DNA of 30,684 nucleotides. Origin: a bacterium. Its GTDB lineage: Bacteria; CAIWAD01. The first letter of the stretch is position 1. The number at the start of each line of letters is the position of its first letter. The stretch is from the NCBI GenBank assembly GCA_030685015.1, contig JAUXWS010000069.1, positions 1 through 30,684 on the forward strand, read 5' to 3'. Positions 7,368 through 15,090 of the stretch are shown in pieces. The position numbers and the translations under genes were made by a program. The notes beneath the pieces are model-generated. The model saw only the letters and a program-made list of their open reading frames with translations, searched no databases and had not been told where the DNA came from.

Positions 7368-8311
7368 GGCCGGTAGCGCCAAGCCAGGGAGAGGCGGTTG
7401 AGGGCGCCCAGCTCGCCCCAGGAACTCCAGGACCACTGCAGGTCCATGCCACCGGGCAACTGGCCGCCCACGCCCAGGGAGAAACCGCGGTTTGATTCGC
7501 CGGAGACCCCGGCCAGGCGCTCGTCGCCTCGTTCGACGTGGTAGCCCAGTCCCAGGCGCCAGCGCTGGGCCATCAGCAATTCGCCGCCCAACTTGACGAA
7601 GGGATCGCGCTCGCGGATCTTCTGCCAGCCCAGGGTCCAGGTGAAGGGCAGGTGGGCGAGGCGCCAGGCGGCCCCGGCCTCCACCGTCGCGGGAAGTTCC
7701 ATTGCCTGGGCGCCGTAATCAGACAAGACGCGTCCGAAGTTGCGGGCGGCCAGGCCCAGGGCCAGTTGCTCCCGCTCCCAGCCAAGGCCCAGGTTGAGCA
7801 GGAGGGCGTGGGAGGAGGCGTCCTCGATGGCGCCGCCCAGCCAGCCGGCCTGCGCCCCCGCCGTCAGGCGTCCGCCCCACTGGTCGGGCAGGCGGCGCGC
7901 CACGCCGGCCAAGAGGAGGGTTTCGCCGGCCTCGAAGGACCCGGTGGCGTTGCCCTGGTCATCCAGCCCCTGCAGGTCGCCGTAGTCGAGGCGCAGGAGG
8001 CCGACCCCCAGATGCCAGGGAGCGAAGCGGTCGCCGCCCCAGGTCGTGCCCACCACTCTCATGTCCTGCAGATGATCCACATAGACCAGCCCCAGCGCTT
8101 CCCCCTCCTGGCCGGCCAGGGCGGCGGGCTGATGGAAGATGCCGTCCAGGCCGCGGGCCAGCGCCACCGTGCTCTCGCCGCGGGCGGCGGAGCGGGCGTC
8201 CGGCTCGAAGAGCAGCAAGGGATAGCCGGTGCGGGCCAGGGCGGGGGCTGCGAGACAGAGCAGGGCCAGCGGCGACCATCGCGCGAAAGCCCTTCCCAAG
8301 CGGCTTGACAT
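7364..8311 (-). CDS. PorV/PorQ-family outer-membrane protein
   Basis: 315 residues with a signal peptide (MSSRLGRAFARWSPLALLCLAAPALA). The mature part starts with SAARGESTVALARGLDGIFHQPAALAG, the 'early aromatic-poor Ala/Gly strand plus N/H-x-P-A-x-L-A' opening typical of the FadL-like PorV/PorQ proteins. It continues with alternating barrel strands (LLLAGVARRLPDQWGGRLTAGAQAGWLGG, LNLGLGWEREQLALGLAARNFG). In Bacteroidetes these proteins work with the T9SS attachment complex at the outer membrane. The ATG at 8311 is preferred over an upstream TTG (8335) because an AAGGGGGT ribosome site sits before it. Whether it is PorV, PorQ or a generic family member cannot be settled by reading. Confidence 0.78.
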   Translation of the reverse strand: MSSRLGRAFARWSPLALLCLAAPALARTGYPLLLFEPDARSAARGESTVALARGLDGIFHQPAALAGQEGEALGLVYVDHLQDMRVVGTTWGGDRFAPWHLGVGLLRLDYGDLQGLDDQGNATGSFEAGETLLLAGVARRLPDQWGGRLTAGAQAGWLGGAIEDASSHALLLNLGLGWEREQLALGLAARNFGRVLSDYGAQAMELPATVEAGAAWRLAHLPFTWTLGWQKIRERDPFVKLGGELLMAQRWRLGLGYHVERGDERLAGVSGESNRGFSLGVGGQLPGGMDLQWSWSSWGELGALNRLSLAWRYRP

Positions 8312-8375
8312 GATGCAGACCCCCTTGTCGAACAACCTGATTGCATCTTATCACAGCACCTCAGAACTTGCAACC

Positions 8376-9098
8376 ATGGATCGCGGCACCCCACTCCTCG
8401 TCCTCAACGCCCGCCCGCCCGTCCGGCTGCTGGAGCGCCTCGCTCCCGGCCCGGTCCCGGGCGAGGTCCGCTGCCGGGATGGACTGCCGGTGGAATGCGG
8501 CCCGGCCGGCGAGTCCTGGGCAAGGCTGGGCGAACTGTGGGCCGCCGATGGTGGCGGCAACGCCCTCTGGCGGGCCGGGCTGCCGGCGCGGGCGGTGGTG
8601 GGCGATCTGGACAGCCTCTTGCCGGAGGCGCGGGACTGGCACAAGGCGCGGGGGGCCCGCATCGTCGAGCAGGCCGACCAGGACTGCAACGACCTGGAGA
8701 AGGCGCTCGCCTGCCTGCTGGCGGCCGGCGTCGAGCGCTGCTGGGTGGCGGCCTTCGAGGGAGGGCGCCTCGACATGCTGCTTGGCTTGAGCGGATGGCT
8801 TCATCCTGATCGCCAGCCGCGCTTGCGCCTGCTGGGCGAGGAGCAGGTGGTGCATCCCCTGACGCCGGGCCGCCACGAGTTTGACCTGGCCGTGGACGAG
8901 CCCTTCAGCCTGGTTCCCCTGGCCGCCGCCTGCCAGGTGGAGATCCGCGGCGCGCGCTGGGAGGGTCCGGCCTGCCGCATCGAACCAGGCTGCCGGGGCG
9001 TCTCCAACCGGGCGCGGGGCGGACGTCTGCTCCTCGCCGTCGCCGGCGGCGCGCCCCTCCTGGTGCGACGCGCCCCCTGGGCCGAGTCCCCCGCGTGA
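8376..9098 (+). CDS. Thiamine pyrophosphokinase-like protein
   Basis: 240 residues, cytoplasmic. The family transfers pyrophosphate from ATP to thiamine to give thiamine diphosphate. Motifs in order are AVVGDLDSL (about 74-81, metal/nucleotide site), DQDCNDLEKAL (101-111), which matches the family D-x-N/T-D-x-x-K-A-L signature, and FEGGRLDMLLG (about 127-137). The last motif usually reads GGRxDH; here the His is Met, so activity or substrate use may differ. The C-terminal half is beta-rich, like the thiamine-binding domain. The ATG at 8376 is the first start that leads directly into the fold. Its stop overlaps the GTG start of the next transporter gene. No THI-box riboswitch pattern is visible upstream. 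Confidence 0.82.
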   Translation: MDRGTPLLVLNARPPVRLLERLAPGPVPGEVRCRDGLPVECGPAGESWARLGELWAADGGGNALWRAGLPARAVVGDLDSLLPEARDWHKARGARIVEQADQDCNDLEKALACLLAAGVERCWVAAFEGGRLDMLLGLSGWLHPDRQPRLRLLGEEQVVHPLTPGRHEFDLAVDEPFSLVPLAAACQVEIRGARWEGPACRIEPGCRGVSNRARGGRLLLAVAGGAPLLVRRAPWAESPA

Positions 9099-10516
9099 TC
9101 GCGACAAGCCCCCTCTCGCTGGCCATCATCCTGGTCTGTGCCCTGGGCGTGCCGGCGGCGGGCTTCTGGGCCGCCCGCTCCCGCATTGGAGGAGCCGAGG
9201 CTGGACTGGACTACCTCTCGCTGGGTCGCCGCCTCAGCCTGCCCGCCTTCGTCGCCACCCTGGTCTGCACCTGGTATGGCGGGATCCTGGCCGTGGGTGA
9301 GTACACCTGGACCTGGGGTCTCGTCAATTGGCTGGCCCTTGGCTTCTTCTACTACGTTTTCGCCGCCCTTTACGCCGTCTTCCTGGCGCAGCGCGTGCGC
9401 CATTCCCGCGCCCTCAGCATTCCGGAGGAGATCGCCCGGCGCCACGGCCGGCCGGCTGGACGCGTGGCCGCCCTCTTCACCCTGGTGATGGTCTCCCCCG
9501 CGCCCCACATCCTCACCACCGCCCTCATCCTGGGAGCGCTCTCGGGACTCCCCCTCGCCCTGACCCTGCCCCTCACCCTTGTCCTGGTGGTGGCCTACGT
9601 CTGGCAAGGCGGCCTGCGCAGCGTGGTGGTGACGGATGTGGTGCAGTTCGCCCTCATGTTCACGGGCTTCGCCCTCGCCCTGGGCTGGCTGATGACCGAA
9701 CAGGGGGGGCTGGCCTGGCTGGCCGGCCGGCTGCCCTCCGGACACTTGGCGATCCCGGGCGGCCTGTCCTGGAGCACGATCGTGCTGTGGGGCTTCGTGG
9801 CCATGTGGACCCTGGTCGATCCCGGCTTCCACCAGCGCGTGGCCGTGGCGCGGGACGTCCCGACGGCGCGGCGCGGCATCTGGATCAGCATCGCCTGCTG
9901 GTTCGCCTTCGACGCGCTCACCACCGGCTGCGGCCTCTACGCCCGCGCCCTCCTGCCGGACCTGGAACACCCCGTGAAAGCCTTCCCCCTGCTGGCCGGC
10001 ATGTTGCCGCCCGTGGTGCAGGGGCTTTTCGTGGGCGGCATGCTGGCCACCGTCCTTTCCACCCTGGACAGCCTTTGCTTCCTCTCGGGCAGCACCTTCG
10101 CCCGGGACCTGCTGGGCGGAAAAGACGACGCCGGACTGCCCTCCCGCATCCGCTGGGGCATCCTGCTGACCAGCGGCCTGGGGGCCCTCCTCGCCTGGAG
10201 GCTGCAATCCGTCGTGCAGCTCTGGATCCTCTTCGCCTCGCTGGGGGTGCCGGTGCTGCTGCCCGCGCTGATGTCGGCCTACCTGTCCCCCGGCCTGTCC
10301 CCCGGCCTGACCCCGCGATTGTCCCGCGGCCTGGTCTCCATGATCCTGGCCGCCGTCGCCAGCACTGCGTGGATGGCGGCCGGCTTCCTGCGCTCGGACG
10401 GCGCCTGGCCGGAGTGGCCCTGGGGCTTGGAGCCCTTGTTCCCGGGCCTGGCGGCGGGTCTGCTGCCCTATGTGGTTGACCTCCGCCTCTGGGCGGGCAA
10501 GGGGCGGGAGACGTGA
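9095..10516 (+). CDS. Sodium:solute symporter (SSS) family transporter
   Basis: 473 residues, a polytopic inner-membrane protein with about 12-13 hydrophobic helices. It starts MIATSPLSLAIILVCALG. Family features include the LGRRLSLPAFVATLVCTWYGGILAVGE region of the first helices, the QGGLRSVVVTDVVQFALMF motif near residue 170-188, and DPGFHQRVAVARD. SSS proteins import small solutes such as sugars, amino acids or vitamins with sodium. The GTG start overlaps the stop of the thiamine pyrophosphokinase gene as GTGA, so co-expression is expected. That makes thiamine or a precursor the best guess for the substrate, but only by context. A short repeated LSPGLSPGLTPRLSRGL loop lies near residue 400. 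Confidence 0.9.
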   Translation: MIATSPLSLAIILVCALGVPAAGFWAARSRIGGAEAGLDYLSLGRRLSLPAFVATLVCTWYGGILAVGEYTWTWGLVNWLALGFFYYVFAALYAVFLAQRVRHSRALSIPEEIARRHGRPAGRVAALFTLVMVSPAPHILTTALILGALSGLPLALTLPLTLVLVVAYVWQGGLRSVVVTDVVQFALMFTGFALALGWLMTEQGGLAWLAGRLPSGHLAIPGGLSWSTIVLWGFVAMWTLVDPGFHQRVAVARDVPTARRGIWISIACWFAFDALTTGCGLYARALLPDLEHPVKAFPLLAGMLPPVVQGLFVGGMLATVLSTLDSLCFLSGSTFARDLLGGKDDAGLPSRIRWGILLTSGLGALLAWRLQSVVQLWILFASLGVPVLLPALMSAYLSPGLSPGLTPRLSRGLVSMILAAVASTAWMAAGFLRSDGAWPEWPWGLEPLFPGLAAGLLPYVVDLRLWAGKGRET

Positions 10517-10558
10517 TTCCCGGTGGACATGGGGGACCCGCGCGGGGTCAGACCATGG

Positions 10559-10590
10559 AAAAGGCCGGACTCCCCGCGGAGCCCGGCCTT
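10559..10590 (-). terminator. Hairpin terminator of the C25 operon
   Basis: An inverted repeat spans 10561-10590: outer arms AAGGCCGG and CCGGCCTT, a single mismatch, then CTCC/GGAG around CCGC. Read on the minus strand it is followed by TTTT (10562-10559). It lies 23 bases past the end of the minus-strand gene at 10613 and between two convergent genes, so it may also stop the symporter transcript. Confidence 0.75.
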
Positions 10591-10612
10591 CTGGATCAAG
10601 CGCGAGGCGCGG

Positions 10613-13600
10613 TCAATAGACGACGCGCACTGTGTAAAACTTCTGGCCGCCCGCGATCACTTCCTGATAACCCGGTGTCGGCACCTGGCCCAGCAGGTCG
10701 GGATTCTCGTCATAAGGAGTGGAGCTGGCATAAACCCGGTAGCCCAGCGCTCCCGGCAGGGGGCTCCAGGACAACTGGATGATGCCCGCCTGCGCCGTGG
10801 CCATCAGATCCGTCACGGGTTCCGGCTGCGATTCCGGCAAAGCGGCGACCAGGCGGAAATCGTCCAGGTACCAGCCTTCCCGCACCGTGCCCGTGTCCGT
10901 GCCGAAGAGCCAGCGCAGCTGCAGGCTGGTGGTGCCGTTCGGCACCGCGATGGTCAGGGGTGACCAGTCCGCCACGCCGCTGTAGAGCCGGCGCGGCCAG
11001 CCGAACCAGGCGCGCAGGGTGGCCGTGGTGATGGTGCCGCGCAGGGAGTGGGTCAGGGCGGGATTGACCGTGGCGTCCATCCAGGTGCCGCCGTTGAGCC
11101 GCCATTCCACCTTGCCACCGTCGTAGCACGAGTCAGGGAAGGCGCCGGATGTCTCCGCCGCGATCCAGCTTCGGATGCTGGCCGTGATCCCGGAGGCACC
11201 GACGGGGATCTCCATGACGGGGCTGATCAGGATGCCGCCCGCATTGTTGGAGTAGGTGCCGGTGCCCGCCCCGCCGAACTTCCAGCAATGGCTGCCCTCG
11301 ATGGCGCGCGCCGTTTCCAGGTGCCATTCGTCGGTCAAGCCGACGCCGCTCTCATGGATGAAGGCGCTGGTCCCGTTGAAGCCGTCGGCGTAAATGAGCG
11401 TCGCCGGCGAGACAGGATAGCTGGCCTGGGGCGTGATGGTGGTGTTGGCATGCTCCGAGGCGTCCACCGCCGTGATGAAGTACTCGACCACGCTGCCGCC
11501 GGCTTGGCCGGGAATGGTGGCCTCCCAATAACTGCCGTTCTGAGCCATGGGCAGCGTGCTCCAGCCCTGCCCCTCCAGGCGCCAGTCCAGCGTCACGGCG
11601 GCCAGTCCGCTCAGGTCGGAGATCTGGGCGACCACTGGCTGCGGCGCCCAGGCGTAGGACATGCCGACGGGCTGGATCACCACCGAGGGCGGCATGGTGT
11701 CCTCGTACTCGCCGGCCAGCGTGCTGAAGTAGATGGCGCGTCCCGCGGCCACCGGCGAGGTGGTGGCGGGCTGCTGCGTCCAGTGGCGGATGGTCAGGCC
11801 CACCGTGCTCGAATGGTCCTTGATGCCGATGGAGCAATAGGGGAAGTCCGCCGAGGCGCTCTGGTTGTCGTTGAAGGTGAGGTACTGGAACTTGAAGGGG
11901 CCGTCCCCCGTCGTCGTCGGGTAGTGGGCCGGATCGTAGAGGACCAGCTGGAAGCTGTTGGGTCCGCCGCTGCTGTTCATGAGCAGATTGTACCAGCTGA
12001 TGACGAAGGCCTGGGCCGCCGTGTCATAGTGCCGCCACACGCCCCGCGCGGCCCCGGTGGTCAGGTGGTCGTCCCACATGGGTGCGATCATGGCGTCCGG
12101 GCCCATGGGACTGGGAAAGACGTGGTTGCGGAAATCCCATTCGCCGAAACCGTCCTCCTCGAATGCGATGAAGCCGTTGGAGCAGACCATCATCTGCGAG
12201 TAGGTCCGGCCATAATAGGTGAAGGGGAAGGGCAGGCTGACCCAGATGCCGTCGTCCTGCTCGTTGCCGTCGTCCGTCATGGGGATCTCGATGCCCGGAC
12301 CCCCCTCCGGCGTGCTGATGGCGTACCAGGAGAACTCCGGGGCGAAGGGCGAATTGTCCGTGTTCTCATAGGCCCAGTAGCCGTAGGCGTCGGGTCCGGT
12401 GGGATCGACGGCCGTCAGGTTGCCGCCGATCGTCAAGAGGAAGGAGAAGCTGCCGCTCATCGTGCCGCCCTGGCTGGTCCATTCCACCTGCATGGGCACG
12501 GGCTGGCCCCGGTTGGTGAGCGGAGCGATGGTCAGGCTGAAGTTGACCGGGACACTGGCTCCGGCGGCCAGATTGCCAATGGAGACCGGGCCGCTGTTCA
12601 CGGTCACCAGGTCCGGCATGCCGGACACCATGGTGAGCACGACGCCCGTGCCGCCCACCGTGCCGTCATTTCGCACACCCAAGCGGGCGTCCCGCGTCTG
12701 GCCGGGTTCCAGGCTGCCATTGGGGTAGCTGAGGGAACTGATTGACAGCAGGGGGGCCACCACCGGCACCAGGGCCTGGAGGGGGAAGCTGCCCTGGGCG
12801 GATGAGAGCGTCAGGTCGAGGGGAATCTGGGTGCCGTGCACCAGGGTGCCCAGCGGGCTGATGGTCAGGCCCGTGAAGGTGTGGCTGGCGCCGGCCGCCA
12901 GCGTGGCCAGGGTCAGGAAGGGGTTGTTGATCGAACCCCAGGCCGCGGCCAGCGAGGGCGTGAGGGTGATGCCCGTCATGGCGCCACTGCCGAGGTTCTG
13001 GATTGTCAGCGAGACGGCCTGGTGCCCGCCGCCCGGCAACAGGCCGCCGCCCGCCCCCACCGCGGTCAAGGTGGGCGCCACCGCTCCCGCCGTCACCGTC
13101 ACCTGATGCAGCCGCGGCTGGTACCGGTGGTGCGTGCTGGTGACATGAAGGGTTCCCGCCTGCAGGCCGCTCCAGTTGAGCGTGACCTGGCCGTTGGCGT
13201 CCGTCAGGCCGCGCACCTGGAGGTCCACGGTCTGGTCCTGCCAGGCGCAGACGGCCACCCCGGGCACCGGCTGGCCGTTCGAGGTCACGGTCAGGGTGAG
13301 ATGGTTGGCGCCCAGGGGCAGGGTGGCCGGCGTGTTGACGGCCAGGGGGGCGGGCACGCCGGCCCATTGGTCGGTGCCGGGGTCGCCCATCAAGTTGCCC
13401 CAGTAGGCGAAGCTCGCCGCATTGGACTGCTCGCCAGGGGGCAGGGTGCGATAGAGCTCGTACTTGCCCTGCAACAGGCAGGCGCCCACCGATGGCGCAT
13501 CATACTCCAGCAGTCCGCTGTAGTAGCCGCCCACCACCACGTTGTTGTACCGGGTATGGGTGGAGAGGGTGGCGAAGCCCATGCAGGCCACGGCGCCACC

Positions 13601-15058
13601 CGGAGTGTTGGCATTGCCTGAATTGAGGAAGGCCTCCGTGTAATCGTCACCGCCGATGAAATCCCCCGTGCCGCAGGTGAAAATGGTGGCCACCGGCGTG
13701 CGCGGACCCTGGGTCAGGCTCTGGATCGTACTCATGCTGAGGCCTTCCATCCCCACCCAGCCCCGGTAGTTGTAGAAGCTGATGCCTTCGATGAACCAGT
13801 CATCCACATGGGCCGAGCCGCTGCAGAAGGCGCTGTCGATTTGCGTGTAGCCGCGCCGGGTGACCAGCTCGGCGGCGATGGCGCGGCTGAGGATCTTCAT
13901 GGAGAGGGCGCAGACGCTGGATCCCACCGTCAGGCCGGCCCGGCGCAGCCAAAGGTCGTTGTCGAGATAGGGCGTCGACTCGTACTGGAGGATCTTGTTG
14001 CAGACGGCGGCCAACTGGGTGGCGTTGTCCACCGAGATGCGCCCCACCGCCACGTCACCCAGGATGTCGCCGCCTTCGATCATGGCATAGAAATGATCGT
14101 AGGTGGTGCCGTCGGAAGGGATGGCGTAGGTGCCGTCCGTGTCCCCCACCAGCAGGACGAAGTCCACCGGCTCGGCGCTGTTGTATTCCGTGATGATGCG
14201 GTTGCGGATGTTGTTCGCGGTGAAGGAGACGTCGTTCTGGCTGACCAGCGTCACGCGGTGCCCCTTCTTGCGCTTCCAGTCCATCAGGCTCTGGAAGGCG
14301 GGGTTGGCTTGCGCCGTCGTGTTGGCGAAGACCAGGTACTTGCCGGGCAGGGCGCCCACGTCGAAGAGCAGGTCGCGGTCGGGCTCCTGGCCGGCGGTGG
14401 CCGGGTAGACGATCTGGCGCTTGACCAGCTGGTCGAGGGGTGATTCGCGCTCAGGCAGACGGAAAGTGCGGGCGTTGGTGGGATCCGTGCCGGCAAAGCC
14501 CAGCTCAAACACCATGCGGCTCCACACCCGCGCTTCCTGCGTGACCGGATTGACCTGGACGGGATAGAAGGAGGCCTTCACCACGCGATGGTTGCGCATG
14601 AGGGCCGGTTGGTCCAGCTCCCATTCCTGCTCCGGCCAGAAAGCGTCGGTGGCATAGAGCGCCTCGTCCCGCAGCCAGGCCAGGGGCAGCTCCGCCTCCG
14701 TGTGCAGGCGCTCCTGGCAGGGCTGGACCTGGATCCCCGCGAGCAGCTCGTAGTCGCCGTCCACCAGGCGCAGCTGGACGCCGGAGCGGTCCGGCATCTC
14801 GAAGAGGCGCTGCACGCTGGGCAGGTCGGGCGCACCGGGTCGGCCGATCCATCCGGCGTTCTCGAGCAGAAGCTCCATGCCGCCGTCGGAACCGAATCCG
14901 CCCTCGACGAAGTGCGGGCTGTCGAAGCTCACTTCCACCAGATAGCCGCTTCCAGCGGCCGAGGCCGCGATGTTGAGCCCGGAGGCCGCCCCCGCCCCGA
15001 CGGGCAGGGCCAGTCCGGCAGCCAGCGCGACGGCCAGCGGCCAGCGCGACAAGGTCAT
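10613..15058 (-). CDS. Secreted multidomain C25 (gingipain-type) protein, paralogue 1
   Basis: 1481 residues. A signal peptide (about 1-24, LALPVGAGAASG) is followed by a gingipain-type propeptide region (~30-210). The C25 peptidase domain (~215-560) contains GKYLVFANTTAQANPAF, DWKRKKGHRVTLVS, FVLLVGDTDGTYAIPS and DVAVGRISVDNATQLAAV. Cys462 in FTCGTGDF matches the catalytic Cys. The usual catalytic His motif (G-H-G) is replaced by NYRGWVGM (Trp434). Then come Ig/CARDB-like domains, a domain starting GPDAYGYW at ~887 with VCSNGFIAF (nidogen-like look), another Ig-like domain, a jelly-roll-like domain (~1224-1400) and a C-terminal FN3-like domain from ~1414. There is no T9SS sorting domain at the end. 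The ATG at 15058 has GAGGGGGG upstream. It follows its paralogue by 32 bp. Confidence 0.88.
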   Translation of the reverse strand: MTLSRWPLAVALAAGLALPVGAGAASGLNIAASAAGSGYLVEVSFDSPHFVEGGFGSDGGMELLLENAGWIGRPGAPDLPSVQRLFEMPDRSGVQLRLVDGDYELLAGIQVQPCQERLHTEAELPLAWLRDEALYATDAFWPEQEWELDQPALMRNHRVVKASFYPVQVNPVTQEARVWSRMVFELGFAGTDPTNARTFRLPERESPLDQLVKRQIVYPATAGQEPDRDLLFDVGALPGKYLVFANTTAQANPAFQSLMDWKRKKGHRVTLVSQNDVSFTANNIRNRIITEYNSAEPVDFVLLVGDTDGTYAIPSDGTTYDHFYAMIEGGDILGDVAVGRISVDNATQLAAVCNKILQYESTPYLDNDLWLRRAGLTVGSSVCALSMKILSRAIAAELVTRRGYTQIDSAFCSGSAHVDDWFIEGISFYNYRGWVGMEGLSMSTIQSLTQGPRTPVATIFTCGTGDFIGGDDYTEAFLNSGNANTPGGAVACMGFATLSTHTRYNNVVVGGYYSGLLEYDAPSVGACLLQGKYELYRTLPPGEQSNAASFAYWGNLMGDPGTDQWAGVPAPLAVNTPATLPLGANHLTLTVTSNGQPVPGVAVCAWQDQTVDLQVRGLTDANGQVTLNWSGLQAGTLHVTSTHHRYQPRLHQVTVTAGAVAPTLTAVGAGGGLLPGGGHQAVSLTIQNLGSGAMTGITLTPSLAAAWGSINNPFLTLATLAAGASHTFTGLTISPLGTLVHGTQIPLDLTLSSAQGSFPLQALVPVVAPLLSISSLSYPNGSLEPGQTRDARLGVRNDGTVGGTGVVLTMVSGMPDLVTVNSGPVSIGNLAAGASVPVNFSLTIAPLTNRGQPVPMQVEWTSQGGTMSGSFSFLLTIGGNLTAVDPTGPDAYGYWAYENTDNSPFAPEFSWYAISTPEGGPGIEIPMTDDGNEQDDGIWVSLPFPFTYYGRTYSQMMVCSNGFIAFEEDGFGEWDFRNHVFPSPMGPDAMIAPMWDDHLTTGAARGVWRHYDTAAQAFVISWYNLLMNSSGGPNSFQLVLYDPAHYPTTTGDGPFKFQYLTFNDNQSASADFPYCSIGIKDHSSTVGLTIRHWTQQPATTSPVAAGRAIYFSTLAGEYEDTMPPSVVIQPVGMSYAWAPQPVVAQISDLSGLAAVTLDWRLEGQGWSTLPMAQNGSYWEATIPGQAGGSVVEYFITAVDASEHANTTITPQASYPVSPATLIYADGFNGTSAFIHESGVGLTDEWHLETARAIEGSHCWKFGGAGTGTYSNNAGGILISPVMEIPVGASGITASIRSWIAAETSGAFPDSCYDGGKVEWRLNGGTWMDATVNPALTHSLRGTITTATLRAWFGWPRRLYSGVADWSPLTIAVPNGTTSLQLRWLFGTDTGTVREGWYLDDFRLVAALPESQPEPVTDLMATAQAGIIQLSWSPLPGALGYRVYASSTPYDENPDLLGQVPTPGYQEVIAGGQKFYTVRVVY

Positions 15059-15090
15059 GGTTCCCCCCTCACTGTGATAAAGGGCCGCGC

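Noticed and set aside
8312-8375. A TPP riboswitch upstream of the thiamine kinase
   Set aside because: The 64-base gap is too short and lacks the conserved CUGAGA-type core.
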